Shown here: positions 1 through 9,130 of the stretch, piece by piece
Layout of the letters: the number at the start of each line of letters is the position of its first letter
How positions within the stretch are numbered: the first letter of the stretch is position 1
NCBI RefSeq assembly: GCF_014303395.1
Contig: NZ_CP060298.1
Coordinates: 5,165,001 to 5,229,000 of the forward strand
Length of the DNA stretch: 64,000 nucleotides
Source: Nakamurella sp. PAMC28650
GTDB taxonomy: Bacteria; Actinomycetota; Actinomycetes; Mycobacteriales; Nakamurellaceae
Reading direction: 5' to 3'
Made by a program: the position numbers and the translations under genes
The notes under the pieces: model-generated
What the model saw: only the letters and a program-made list of their open reading frames with translations
Database searches by the model: none
What the model was told of the DNA's origin: nothing

Positions 1-1439
1 GCCTCGGCGAACCTCTCGGCGGCGCGCGCGGCGGTCCCGGCCCCGGGTACCACCACCACCGTGACGCCCCCACCGGCCGCGCGCTCGGCCGCATCGTCGA
101 TGGCCACCGCGATCTCGCCGCGGTAGGAAGGCGCTGCCACGATGGCCGCGCGGCTGTCCGGGTCGGTGTCCGGTACCTGGCCGGCAGCGCCCGGATCGTC
201 GACGCCGAACGGGGCGATCCTCCACAGCGGAAGCTCCAGGTCTCGGATGACGTCCTGGACCTCGCCGAGCGATCGATACGCGGACTCGGCCAGGTCGATC
301 GGGGCCTTGCCACCGGTCGCGGCCGCCATCCAGGAGGCGGCCAGGAAGTCGGCGCCGGTGCGCACCAGATCCTCGGCCCTGGTCCGGATGCGTTCCGGGT
401 CCGCCAGGATGACGTGCGTTCCCTCGCCCAGCAGTTCGGGCAACAGCGTCAGGCGGCCGGGCACCAACACCGGGATCAGCGCCTCCATCCCCTCGACCGC
501 GATACCGGCGGCAAGTCTGCCGAGCATCTCGGCCAACGTGGGATCACCGGTGCCGGCGGCCGACAGCTGCCCGGCCCTGGCCCTGACCTCCTCTGTCAGC
601 AGGATCTCCCGGCAGGCCTGCGCCGTCATGGTCGGCGGACCGTCCAGTCCGACGTCCGCGTCCATCGCGCGCTGGTCGGTGACCGCGAAGCGCCGGATGT
701 CAGTGACCTCGTCGCCGAAGAACTCCACCCGGACCGGGTGGCTGTCGGTGGGCGGGAAGATGTCCAGGATGCCGCCGCGCACCGCGATCTCACCGCGCTT
801 CTCGACCATGTCGACCCTGGTGTAGGCCAGGGTGACGAGGCGGTCGACGAGTTCGCCCAGATCGGCCCAGTCACCGACGTTCAGCACCACCGGGGCGAGC
901 TCGCCGAGATCCGGTGCCATCGGCTGGATGAGCGACCGGATGGTGGCCACCACCACGGCCGGCGCACCGGCCGGGTGCTCCTCGGGGTGCGCCAACCGGC
1001 GCAGCGTCAACAGGCGCTTCCCCACGGTGTCCGCACGCGGCGAGAGCCGTTCGTGCGGCAACGTCTCCCACGAGGGGAAGATCGAGACCCGGTCGTCGCC
1101 GAGGAGATCCCCGATCGCCGCCGTGGCCACCTCGGCCTCACGACCGGTCGCCGTCACCAGCAACACCGGAACGCCGGCGCCGCCCAGCTCGGTGGTCTCG
1201 GCCAACGCCGACGCGAGGAACGGGCGGGCCCCGGCCGGTGCGATCAGCCGGTGGGTGGGGGCGCCCGCCGTCGCGACCAGATCACGAACGACATCGGTCC
1301 GCATCACCGCGGCCAGCAGGCCGGCCAGGACCGGGTTGGCCGGCGTCGAAGTGGTCGACCCGACGCTGCCCGACCCGACCTCGTCCGGCCGCCCGACAGT
1401 GGTCGCCGTCGAGGGTCTCTTTGCTACCTGCTGCGCCAC
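1..1439 (-). CDS. mfd: Transcription-repair coupling factor Mfd, N-terminal part (cut by window edge)
   Basis: Mfd is a DNA translocase that removes stalled RNA polymerase and recruits UvrA. About 479 N-terminal residues are in the window and the C-terminus lies beyond position 1. Family-typical stretches are FPSWETLPHERLSPRADT and YTRVDMVEKRGEIAVRGG, followed by DIFPPT and VEFFGDEV, which belong to the UvrB-like module. The helicase motifs would lie outside. The start is GTG at 1439: an in-frame TAG ends at 1443 just upstream, and GCAGGAG precedes the GTG by 6 nt. Longer reading frames on the other strand here are antisense shadows. Its place beside glmU-prs matches the usual actinobacterial order. 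Confidence 0.95.
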   Translation of the reverse strand, partial: MAQQVAKRPSTATTVGRPDEVGSGSVGSTTSTPANPVLAGLLAAVMRTDVVRDLVATAGAPTHRLIAPAGARPFLASALAETTELGGAGVPVLLVTATGREAEVATAAIGDLLGDDRVSIFPSWETLPHERLSPRADTVGKRLLTLRRLAHPEEHPAGAPAVVVATIRSLIQPMAPDLGELAPVVLNVGDWADLGELVDRLVTLAYTRVDMVEKRGEIAVRGGILDIFPPTDSHPVRVEFFGDEVTDIRRFAVTDQRAMDADVGLDGPPTMTAQACREILLTEEVRARAGQLSAAGTGDPTLAEMLGRLAAGIAVEGMEALIPVLVPGRLTLLPELLGEGTHVILADPERIRTRAEDLVRTGADFLAASWMAAATGGKAPIDLAESAYRSLGEVQDVIRDLELPLWRIAPFGVDDPGAAGQVPDTDPDSRAAIVAAPSYRGEIAVAIDDAAERAAGGGVTVVVVPGAGTAARAAERFAE

Positions 1440-1517
1440 GGGCTACTCCTGCGTCCACCGGCTCCCGAGGCCGTGAGAACCCCGGGAGATGCCGACCTGC
1501 CGGGGTGCCGACACGCC

Positions 1518-1547
1518 AGAAAACCCCCGAGCTGAGTGCGCGGGGGT
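1518..1547 (-). terminator. Rho-independent terminator after the desaturase
   Basis: Read on the minus strand, a perfect 7-bp stem ACCCCCG/CGGGGGT (1547-1541 and 1529-1523) with an 11-nt loop runs directly into TTTTCT. It lies about 75 bp after the desaturase stop and about 80 bp before the mfd start, so it separates the two genes. Confidence 0.7.
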
Positions 1548-1623
1548 GCCTAGTCCCAAGTTTACGCACCGTCACCGACAACGGGTCCGTGCACTGGCGG
1601 CGGGCTGGGGCGGAACCGGTGGA

Positions 1624-2622
1624 TCAGTGACCCATCTCACCGGCAGTGGCCTGGATGCGGGCCAACCGCTGCGGGCTCGGCCAGCGGACCTTGGTCGCCC
1701 ACCCGAACTTCTCGAAGATCCAGATCGTTCTGGCGGAGATGTCGATCTGGCCGCGCAGCACACCGTGCCGGGCGCAGGTCGGGTCGGCGTGGTGCAGGTT
1801 GTGCCACGACTCGCCGAACGAGAGCAGGGCCAACGGCCAGAAGTTGGCCGACTTGTCGCGCGCGGCGAATGGCCGCTCGCCGATCATGTGGCAGATGGAG
1901 TTGACCGACCAGGTGACGTGATGCAGCAACGCGATCCGGACGAGCCCGGCCCAGAAGAACGCTGTCAGGGCTCCGTGCCAGGACATGGTGACCAGTCCAC
2001 CCGCGACGGCCGGCGCGAAGATCGACAACAGCGTCCATACCCAGAAGTACTTGCTCTGCCGGGCGATGTCCTTGTCCGCCAACAGGTCAGGGGCGAACCG
2101 CTGCTGATTGGTGGCGTCCCGGTCGAAGATCCAGCCCATGTGCGCATGCCAGAAGCCCTTGGCCAGGGCGGCGAACGAGGTGCCGTACAACCAGGGCGAG
2201 TGCGGATCGCCCTCGCGGTCGGAGAACGCGTGGTGACGCCGGTGGTCGGCGACCCAGATGATCACCGGGCCCTGCGCAGCCATCTGGCCCGCTGCGGCCA
2301 GACCGATCTTCAGGGCACGATTCGCCTTGAACGAGCTGTGGGTGAACAGGCGATGGAACCCGACGGTGATCCCCATGCCGGAGATGACGTAGAACACCGC
2401 CGCGATGATCACGTCGGTCCAGTCGAGCCCCCAGCCCCAGGCGAAGGGCACAGCCAGGACCATGGCCAGCAGCGGGATCAGGGAGAAGCCGTAGACGGCC
2501 ACCTGCGCGGCGATGCCACGCTCACCGTCCAGGATCGGGGTGGGGCCGGGGGCCGACCGGGGCTGCGCCGTGCTCGCGACAGGCGAACTGTCGACGGGTG
2601 CGGCTGACTGTGAAGGGGTCAC
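1624..2622 (-). CDS. Membrane acyl-CoA/acyl-lipid desaturase (delta-9 type)
   Basis: This 332-residue di-iron membrane desaturase should insert a cis double bond into saturated acyl chains. All three histidine boxes are present: HRLFTH (90-95), HRRHH (127-131) and HNLHH (274-278, within ESWHNLHH). They are separated by hydrophobic segments near 42-60, 70-88 and 195-235. The length and box spacing fit the short bacterial stearoyl-CoA desaturase form without a fused cytochrome b5 or reductase, so electrons must come from a separate partner. The first 30 residues are Ser/Pro/Ala-rich and probably disordered, so a later start cannot be excluded. It is transcribed alone and followed by a good terminator. 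Confidence 0.92.
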   Translation of the reverse strand: MTPSQSAAPVDSSPVASTAQPRSAPGPTPILDGERGIAAQVAVYGFSLIPLLAMVLAVPFAWGWGLDWTDVIIAAVFYVISGMGITVGFHRLFTHSSFKANRALKIGLAAAGQMAAQGPVIIWVADHRRHHAFSDREGDPHSPWLYGTSFAALAKGFWHAHMGWIFDRDATNQQRFAPDLLADKDIARQSKYFWVWTLLSIFAPAVAGGLVTMSWHGALTAFFWAGLVRIALLHHVTWSVNSICHMIGERPFAARDKSANFWPLALLSFGESWHNLHHADPTCARHGVLRGQIDISARTIWIFEKFGWATKVRWPSPQRLARIQATAGEMGH

Positions 2623-2737
2623 TGGGGATCAATCTTCTCGGGGGTGTGGTAGAGACGTTACCGGCTGGAACGTGCAGCCGGAGTGAATGCACGGCCCGGC
2701 GCCCCGGGCAGCATGGAATGATGCCGGAGGAAGTCAA

Positions 2738-2808
2738 TCCGCCGTGGTGTAACGGCAGCACCTCTGATTTTGGTTCAGATGGTTCAGGTTCGAATCCTGG
2801 CGGCGGAG
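2738..2808 (+). tRNA. tRNA-Gln (anticodon TTG)
   Basis: A full cloverleaf can be drawn. The acceptor stem is TCCGCCG (2738-2744) with CGGCGGA (2801-2807) and discriminator G2808. The D stem is GTG/CAC. The anticodon stem is TCTGA/TCAGA around loop TTTTGGT, giving anticodon TTG (2770-2772). The T arm is TCAGG-TTCGAAT-CCTGG with one G-T pair. CCA is not encoded. The gene ends 30-93 bp before glmU, depending on the glmU start. Confidence 0.96.
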
Positions 2809-2901
2809 CGGTCGCAGTGCCGAAGTGGAGCAGCGAGCATGGCATCGGCGGCTAACATCGCCCCTGGGCTTCTGAGTGCTCCTTCGACGACGGGATCTTC
2901 C

Positions 2902-4413
2902 ATGACATCCGGAGAGCACGGAGCGGTTCCGGGTCCCGCCGTGTCCGCGGTGATCGTCCTGGCGGCCGGCGCCGGAACCCGCATGCGTTCCTCGATTCCG
3001 AAGGTTCTCCATCCGATCGCCGGTCGGCCGCTGCTGTGGCACGCCCTGACCTCGGCGGCCGCGCTGCGGCCCGAGCGGCTGGTCGCGGTCATCGGCCACG
3101 GACGCGCAGAGGTCGGTCCTTACCTCACCAAAGAGCATCCTGACGTCCACCAGGTCATCCAGGACCAGCAGCTCGGCACCGGGCACGCAGTGGCCTGCGG
3201 GCTGGAGGACACCGGCGAGATCGCCGGAACCGTGCTGGTCACCTACGGCGACGTCCCGCTGCTGACCGGCCGGACCCTGGGCCTGTTGGCCGAGAACCAC
3301 CAACGGACCGGCAACGCAGTCACCGTGCTGACCGCCATCGTCGAGAATCCGACGGGCTATGGACGCATCGTGCGCGATGCCGCCGGGACCATCTCCGCGA
3401 TCGTGGAGCAGAAGGACGCCACCGGGGATCAACGTGCGATCAGGGAGATCAACTCGGGCGTCTACGCCTTCGACGGCGTCGTGCTGGCCGATGCGCTCCG
3501 GCGGCTCACCTCGGCCAACGCCCAGGGTGAGCGCTACCTGACCGATGTCGTCGCGATGGCCAGGGCCGACGGGCATCGGGTCGGCACCGTCCTGGCGCCG
3601 GACCCGGTCGAGACCGAAGGGGTCAACGACCGGGTGCAACTGTCCGAGATGAGCAGGGCCCTGAACGCCCGGTTGGTGCGAAGGGCGCAGCTGGACGGCG
3701 TCACCGTCATCGATCCGGCCACCACCTGGATCCACGCCGACGTCACCATCGGTCAGGACACGGTGCTCTGGCCGGGGACCTCTCTGGAGTCCGGGACCGA
3801 GGTCGGTGGCAACTGCGTGATCGGGCCGGACACCACCCTGTCGGACTGCCGGGTGGCCGACGGGGCGATGGTACTTCGCTCGCACTGCATCGGAGCGAGG
3901 ATCGGTGTCGGAGCCAGCGTCGGCCCGTTCTCCTTCCTCCGGGCGGGCGTCGTCCTCGGCGACCTGGCCAAAGCGGGCGCTTTCGTCGAGATCAAGAACT
4001 CGATCGTCGGGCCCCGCGCCAAGGTTCCCCACCTGTCCTACGTGGGCGACGCGGAGATCGGCGCCGGCACCAATCTGGGGGCGGGCACGATCACCGCCAA
4101 CTACGACGGCGTGCAGAAGTCCCGGACGATCATCGGCGAGAACTCCTTCATCGGGACGGATTCCACGCTGGTCGCGCCGGTCACCATCGGTGACGGGGTC
4201 TATGTCGCAGCCGGCTCGACGGTCACCGAGGACGTCGAGGCAGGGGACCTGGCGATCGCCAGGGGCCGTCAGCACACGTCGAAGGGCTGGGTGCTGCGTC
4301 AACGCGCCGGCACCGGCAGCGACCGGTCCGCCCGGGCGGCGGGTGCTCTCGAGATCAGTCGAGGTACCGCGCCCCAACTGCCCGACACCGCCGGAGCATC
4401 CGAGAACAGCTGA
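2902..4413 (+). CDS. glmU: Bifunctional GlmU: glucosamine-1-phosphate acetyltransferase / UDP-GlcNAc pyrophosphorylase
   Basis: GlmU makes UDP-GlcNAc for peptidoglycan and other glycans in the cytoplasm. From ATG 2902 the protein has 503 residues. The N-terminal uridylyltransferase domain opens with VIVLAAGAGTRMRS, followed by the lysine of PKVLHPIAG. The C-terminal left-handed beta-helix acetyltransferase contains GAGTNLGAGTITANYDGVQK. The open frame continues upstream into the tRNA, which cannot be coding. ATG 2839 is an alternative start with GGAG 8 nt upstream; I prefer 2902 because homologues usually have few residues before the pyrophosphorylase motif. prs follows after 48 bp, so the two probably form one transcription unit. 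Confidence 0.96.
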   Translation: MTSGEHGAVPGPAVSAVIVLAAGAGTRMRSSIPKVLHPIAGRPLLWHALTSAAALRPERLVAVIGHGRAEVGPYLTKEHPDVHQVIQDQQLGTGHAVACGLEDTGEIAGTVLVTYGDVPLLTGRTLGLLAENHQRTGNAVTVLTAIVENPTGYGRIVRDAAGTISAIVEQKDATGDQRAIREINSGVYAFDGVVLADALRRLTSANAQGERYLTDVVAMARADGHRVGTVLAPDPVETEGVNDRVQLSEMSRALNARLVRRAQLDGVTVIDPATTWIHADVTIGQDTVLWPGTSLESGTEVGGNCVIGPDTTLSDCRVADGAMVLRSHCIGARIGVGASVGPFSFLRAGVVLGDLAKAGAFVEIKNSIVGPRAKVPHLSYVGDAEIGAGTNLGAGTITANYDGVQKSRTIIGENSFIGTDSTLVAPVTIGDGVYVAAGSTVTEDVEAGDLAIARGRQHTSKGWVLRQRAGTGSDRSARAAGALEISRGTAPQLPDTAGASENS

Positions 4414-4461
4414 TCCGGCCGCCCACACCGTTCTGCCCGTCTCCGAAAGGGATCTCCCCGC

Positions 4462-5436
4462 GTGAATGCGATCTTCACCGACACCCGCAAGAGCATGCTG
4501 CTCTTCTCCGGCCGGGGCTATCCCGAACTGGCGGACGAGGTGGCCAAGTACCTGGACGCCGAAGTCACCCCGACCTCGACCTACGACTTCGCGAACGGTG
4601 AGATCTTCGTCCGTCCCGAGATCTCCGTGCGGGGAACGGATTCCTTCATCATCCAGTCGTGTGGAGTACCCATCAACAAGTGGGTGATGGAAACGCTGAT
4701 CATGATCGACGCACTCAAGCGGGCGTCGGCCAAGCGGATCACCGTCGTGCTGCCGTTCTATCCGTACGCGCGGCAGGACAAGAAGCACCGTGGGCGCGAA
4801 CCGATCTCGGCGCGACTGGTGGCCGACCTGCTGAAGACCGCCGGGGCTCACCGGTTGATGACGGTCGATCTGCACACCGACCAGGTCCAGGGCTTCTTCG
4901 ACGGCCCCGTCGACCATCTCTTCGCCCAGCCGTTGCTGACCGACTACATCTCCCAGAAGTACGGCACCGAACGGCTGACGGTCGTCTCTCCCGACTCCGG
5001 GCGGGTGCGCACGGCAGAACGGTGGGCCAACCGGCTGGGGGGCGTGCCGATCGCCTTCATCCACAAGACGCGCGATCCCAACCAGCCCAACCAGGTCAAG
5101 GCCAACCGGGTCGTCGGCGAGGTCGCCGGGCGCACGTGCGTCGTGGTCGACGACATGATCGACACCGGCGGAACCATCGCCAAGGCGGTCCAGGAGATCA
5201 TGCACACCGGCGCAGAGCGGGTCATCGTGGCGGCCACCCACGGCGTCCTGTCCGACCCGGCCGCCGCGCGTCTGGGTGCGTGCGGAGCCGTCGAGGTCGT
5301 CCTGACGAACACACTGCCGATCCCCCCGGAGCACCACTTCCCGCAGCTCACCGTGCTGTCCATCGCACCTCTGCTGGCCCGAGCCATCCACGAGGTCTTC
5401 GAGGACGGATCGGTCACGTCGCTGTTCGAGGAGTGA
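4462..5436 (+). CDS. prs: Ribose-phosphate pyrophosphokinase (PRPP synthetase)
   Basis: It converts ribose 5-phosphate and ATP to PRPP, the precursor of nucleotides, His, Trp and arabinan donors. The 324 residues are full length for a class I enzyme. Visible motifs are FANGEIFVRPEISVRG, the ATP loop FPYARQDKKHRGREPISA (written FYPYARQDKK here), VDLHTDQVQGFFD, and the PRPP-binding loop VVVDDMIDTGGTI. The start is GTG 4462 with GAAAGGGA about 11 nt upstream; ATG 4466 is out of frame. In mycobacteria lpqT and rplY follow prs. Here about 31 kb of accessory DNA separates prs from rplY. Confidence 0.97.
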   Translation: MNAIFTDTRKSMLLFSGRGYPELADEVAKYLDAEVTPTSTYDFANGEIFVRPEISVRGTDSFIIQSCGVPINKWVMETLIMIDALKRASAKRITVVLPFYPYARQDKKHRGREPISARLVADLLKTAGAHRLMTVDLHTDQVQGFFDGPVDHLFAQPLLTDYISQKYGTERLTVVSPDSGRVRTAERWANRLGGVPIAFIHKTRDPNQPNQVKANRVVGEVAGRTCVVVDDMIDTGGTIAKAVQEIMHTGAERVIVAATHGVLSDPAAARLGACGAVEVVLTNTLPIPPEHHFPQLTVLSIAPLLARAIHEVFEDGSVTSLFEE

Positions 5437-5554
5437 CCGGCATCGACCCCCTGATTGCCAGCAACCTGCTCCGAGGCTTGGCGCTGCTCACTCCACCCTC
5501 ACTGCACTATCGGCACAATGAACTCGAGGCAATGGTGACGAAGATCGGGGTCTG

Positions 5555-7060
5555 ATGGTGAAGTTGACGCGGAGAGCTGCGTTGGAAACCTTGGGTTACG
5601 GAGCGGCGGCCGGTGTCGGCCTCGGCGCTGGCCTTCTTATCGATGGGTCGTCGGCTGCGGCTGCCAAGACCACTTCTGGCGCACTCACTGTCACCAATGC
5701 CACCGTGTCCTCATGGGTCAAGACCCGCGGGTCCCGTTACTACATCGGACACAGAGGGAGCGGGGACGTCTACCCGGAACACAGCCTGGAGGGCTACCGA
5801 GCGGCGGCGGCGGCCGGGGCCCAGTGCTTGGAGGTCAGCGTCGAAATGACGTCCGATGGACAGCTCATCTGCATGCACGATGCCACCTACGACCGCACCA
5901 CGACTGCCAAAGGTGTGGCTGCCGGTCTACCAGCTGCAGTGCTCCGGGGAGTTCGATTGAGCGCCCCCCAACTGGGCCCTGCATGGGCGGTCGAACCGAG
6001 GCCAGGCGTGCCGTTCCTGTCCGATGTGCTCGACGCCCTCGGCGGGAAAGTTGTCCTTTGCATCGAGGCGAAACAAGATGCTGCCTACCCCTCGATGATG
6101 GCGATGATAGAAGCTCGGGGTCTGAAGGCATCAGTTGTTGTCAAAGCCTTCTATTCCAGTGGTCGTATCCCCCAAGCGCGGGCATCAGGCTACCCGGTGT
6201 TCGCCTACTTCGGCGCCGAGAATGATCTCAGCACAGCACGTATCAACACTCTGGCCAGTCAGCTGGACCCTTCGAATGACTACATCATCCTGCCGAATAG
6301 CGGAAAGAATGGATATATTGACAGCGGCCTTGTTCGAGATGCCGTCGCCACCGGGGTGCCGGTGTGGGTTTACGCCTCACATCGCCGGGTCGACGCACAG
6401 CATTTCTTTGCCCTGGGTTGTACTGGGATCGTTGGATCCAGCTATCAATATCTTGCCACTACTGCACCGGTGGCAAGCACGGACGCGTGGTCGTTCGGAG
6501 CCATCTCGCCAGGGGAGATGACCCGCGATCCAGCTTCAGCTACCTATGCCCCGAACTGGTCGAACAACGAAATTCATCTCGGGGCACAGGGGCCACAACA
6601 CTTCCTGACTTTGGGGCAGTTAGGGCCGTTGGCGAAGGCTGGCGCCGCTTACACCATCAAGTTCGAGGCATCCTGGCCGGCCCTGCCTTCGGCACTCACC
6701 GAGAACATGACCCTGGCCTTCGGACACGCCGACGATGCGTACTACCAACACCGGTCCGGACTCGGCGGTGGGTACCACGCCCTGCTGCGCGCGGACGGCC
6801 GTCTGGAGCTCTTTCGCCACGACGACGAGCGGACGGACGGAACCTCGCTGGCCGCGTCGGTCCAGAGCCCGGCGCCGACGCCCGGCCAGTGGCTCAAGTT
6901 CCAGCTGGAGGTCACGCCCACCCGCATCACCTGGTCCCGGACCGACGTCGCCGGGGCGACCGTCTCGGCCACCGACCACACCTACCGCGGCGGCTACCTG
7001 CACATCGGACGCAGCTCGACCGACGGGGTGCTCGCGTTCCGTTCTCTCTCGGTGAACTGA
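5555..7060 (+). CDS. Tat-exported glycerophosphodiester phosphodiesterase with C-terminal jelly-roll-like domain
   Basis: The 501-residue protein begins with a twin-arginine signal (TRRAAL at 5-10, hydrophobic to about 30, AAAAK near 34-38), so it acts outside the membrane. The GDPD domain covers about 60-300: HRGSGDVYPEHS (H66, R67, E76), LEVSVEMTSDG (E93), MHD (H108) and the downstream metal ligand region CIEAK. Such enzymes hydrolyse glycerophosphodiesters or teichoic-acid-like polymers. The usual ExD metal pair is E93-V-S95 here, so the aspartate is replaced by serine. Residues 305-501 form a beta-rich domain with no sure family, possibly concanavalin-like. The 5' two thirds look lower in G+C than the 3' third and than the neighbouring genes. 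Confidence 0.85.
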   Translation: MVKLTRRAALETLGYGAAAGVGLGAGLLIDGSSAAAAKTTSGALTVTNATVSSWVKTRGSRYYIGHRGSGDVYPEHSLEGYRAAAAAGAQCLEVSVEMTSDGQLICMHDATYDRTTTAKGVAAGLPAAVLRGVRLSAPQLGPAWAVEPRPGVPFLSDVLDALGGKVVLCIEAKQDAAYPSMMAMIEARGLKASVVVKAFYSSGRIPQARASGYPVFAYFGAENDLSTARINTLASQLDPSNDYIILPNSGKNGYIDSGLVRDAVATGVPVWVYASHRRVDAQHFFALGCTGIVGSSYQYLATTAPVASTDAWSFGAISPGEMTRDPASATYAPNWSNNEIHLGAQGPQHFLTLGQLGPLAKAGAAYTIKFEASWPALPSALTENMTLAFGHADDAYYQHRSGLGGGYHALLRADGRLELFRHDDERTDGTSLAASVQSPAPTPGQWLKFQLEVTPTRITWSRTDVAGATVSATDHTYRGGYLHIGRSSTDGVLAFRSLSVN

Positions 7061-7129
7061 GAACCACCACACCGGTCGCCCCGTCCTTCGCCCGGATATC
7101 TCTGCCTTGCCCTGCGTTGACCGGATAAC

Positions 7130-7157
7130 TTCCTGTCTGTAGTCTCAAAGACAGGAA
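7130..7157. promoter_or_regulatory. Perfect 9-bp palindrome upstream of the DUF6421 cassette (operator candidate)
   Basis: TTCCTGTCT (7130-7138) and AGACAGGAA (7149-7157) are exact inverted copies with a 10-nt spacer, 23 bp before the ATG at 7181. The centre-to-centre distance of about two helix turns suits a dimeric repressor. In RNA the same sequence would be a hairpin just before the ribosome binding site, so translational control is the alternative. Confidence 0.5.
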
Positions 7158-7180
7158 AATCTAACGCAGGAGAGGTGATC

Positions 7181-9094
7181 ATGACACAATTTCCACGTGT
7201 GTGGCTGGGCAACGACAAGACCTGGGCGAAGAACGGGTTCTCGCCGGAGGATGTCCTGACGCATCGCGGATACGCCGTGGTCGCCACTTCGGCTGAAGCG
7301 GATGTGCTGGTGCTGAACGGATCTCCGTTCGACGAGGACATCTCGCGGGCCGTGGCCGGCGGTGCCGGAGTGGTGGTCGTCCTCACCGCAGAGACGTCGA
7401 CGCACCCGTCGCTGGGCGACATCTCCTGGACCCCCGTGCAGGGACCGGCGGTCCGTGGACTGGCCGCCGCGGTGCACGAACCCACCACCGCCGGGCTGCA
7501 CCCGCAGGACCCGGCCGAACGGTCTGCCCTCACCCAGGACCTGCTGGCGAGGGTGGACACCGACCTGCTGTCCGCCACCGTCACGCTCGGTCTCGCCGAT
7601 TCGGCAACGGCCATGATCCGTCTTCCGGGGACGTCCCGCCGTCCGGGCGCACCGGTCGCCGCGACAAGCCTGATCGGAGATTCCCGGGCGGTGTTCCTGG
7701 GCGTGGCCATGGATCCGTTCTCAGGGGACCTGCTGTTCAACGCGGTGACCTACGCCGCACGCAGCGCGGTACCGGTCACCCACCAGTACCGTGACCCGAT
7801 CTCGCGGCATCCGGCGTGGCTCCGGCTGAAGGAGGCCGTCACCGCCTTCCGTCCGTTGCAGAGCACGGACGGTTCGGTCGAGCACGATCACGCCGTGGCC
7901 GGTGAACTCGTCCAACGGATCGTCGCCGGGATCGAGGAGATCGCGCCGGAGTTCCCGCACGATTCCGACTACCTGGCCGCCTGCGTCAAAGACCTGACCA
8001 GTTGGGCTGAAGCAGGTTTCACAGTTCCCGACTTCCTCGACTCGCTCATGGCCTTCCACCCGGAGGCCGATCGGGTCGACGGACGAAAGCACCTGGTGCT
8101 CTTCCCGATGTACACCCAGAACGGAAACCCGGACCGCAACCTCGAGGCCGTCCTGATCGAGGTCATCTGGCCGGAGTTCATCGACGAGCTCGAAGCGGGC
8201 GACTACTCGAACAAGCTCTTCGTACCGATCCGTTTCCTGGACTTCACCCCGGGCTACGACACCAACTCGGCCGTCCTGTTCCCGGAGACGGTCGCGATGC
8301 GCGAGGTGCCGAAGTTCAGCTGGGGCGCAATTTTTGCGGACCGCGAGGCGGCCCGGTTCCGAGCCGTGGTCACCGCAGCCGCCGACATCACCCGCCTGGC
8401 CCTGCCGCCGGACGCCGCGCGCCTTTTGGCCGACCAGGAGCTGGCCGAGCAGACCTTCGTCCTGTGGGATCTGATCCACGACCGCACCCACATGCACGGG
8501 GATCTGCCGTTCGACCCGTTCATGATCAAGCAGCGGATGCCCTTCTTCCTCTACACCCTGGAGGAGTTGCGCTGCGATCTGACCGCGTACCGCGAGTCCG
8601 TACTGCTCGAGCAGCAGGGTGTCCCGCAGGCACGCCTCGTGCAGTACGCGATCCTGTTCGACCGCATCTTCCGGTTCGCCATCACCGGTAGCCGGGTCCG
8701 CAACTACGACGGTCTCGGTGGTCAGCTGCTCTTCGCCTGGCTGCACCAGCACCGCGTACTGCACTGGACCGACAACCGGCTGACCATCGAATGGGCCGCA
8801 GTCACCGAGCCGATCCTGGAGCTCGGACGCCAGATCGAGCACCTGTACTGGCAGTCGATCGACCGGTCCAAGACCGCGCACTGGTTGGCGGCCTACCGAT
8901 TGGTGTCGGCCACCGTTGCCCCCAGCCCGATGTCGACCTGGGCCAAGGGACCCGGGGCCCTGCCGCTGGACGGCCCACCGAAGGGCCTGACGGATGCTGT
9001 TCTGCCCGATGAATTCCCGTTGTCCATGTTCTACGAGGCACTCGATCGCAAGCTATCCCCCGTGGTGAGCGCGACGGCGGGAATTACGGGATGA
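7181..9094 (+). CDS. DUF6421 family protein (possible metal-dependent enzyme)
   Basis: The protein has 637 residues and no assigned function. It resembles the DUF6421 family, which I recall beside SDR and threonine-aldolase-like genes in streptomycetes. The conserved-looking core is WDLIHDRTHMHGDLPFDPF (residues 429-447) with H433, H437 and H439, followed by an acidic helix LEELRCDLTAYRE. A clustered H-x3-H-x-H with downstream Glu suggests a bound metal; this is inference. There is no signal peptide or membrane span. The start is ATG 7181 because AGGAGAGG (7168-7175) precedes it by 5 nt; GTG 7175 would overlap that site. The SDR gene follows after 36 bp. Confidence 0.8.
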   Translation: MTQFPRVWLGNDKTWAKNGFSPEDVLTHRGYAVVATSAEADVLVLNGSPFDEDISRAVAGGAGVVVVLTAETSTHPSLGDISWTPVQGPAVRGLAAAVHEPTTAGLHPQDPAERSALTQDLLARVDTDLLSATVTLGLADSATAMIRLPGTSRRPGAPVAATSLIGDSRAVFLGVAMDPFSGDLLFNAVTYAARSAVPVTHQYRDPISRHPAWLRLKEAVTAFRPLQSTDGSVEHDHAVAGELVQRIVAGIEEIAPEFPHDSDYLAACVKDLTSWAEAGFTVPDFLDSLMAFHPEADRVDGRKHLVLFPMYTQNGNPDRNLEAVLIEVIWPEFIDELEAGDYSNKLFVPIRFLDFTPGYDTNSAVLFPETVAMREVPKFSWGAIFADREAARFRAVVTAAADITRLALPPDAARLLADQELAEQTFVLWDLIHDRTHMHGDLPFDPFMIKQRMPFFLYTLEELRCDLTAYRESVLLEQQGVPQARLVQYAILFDRIFRFAITGSRVRNYDGLGGQLLFAWLHQHRVLHWTDNRLTIEWAAVTEPILELGRQIEHLYWQSIDRSKTAHWLAAYRLVSATVAPSPMSTWAKGPGALPLDGPPKGLTDAVLPDEFPLSMFYEALDRKLSPVVSATAGITG

Positions 9095-9130
9095 TCTGTC
9101 GATGAGCGTGCCTGGAATGACGAGGCCCCG

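Noticed and set aside
2738-2808. tRNA-Gln as an integration site for the accessory DNA
   Set aside because: No integrase and no second copy of the tRNA 3' end were seen, and the islands start only after prs.
2734-5391. 885-codon open frame antisense to glmU and prs
   Set aside because: Both sense genes are unmistakable. Long antisense frames are expected in G/C-rich DNA, and the translation is Gly/Arg/Asp-rich without any known domain.
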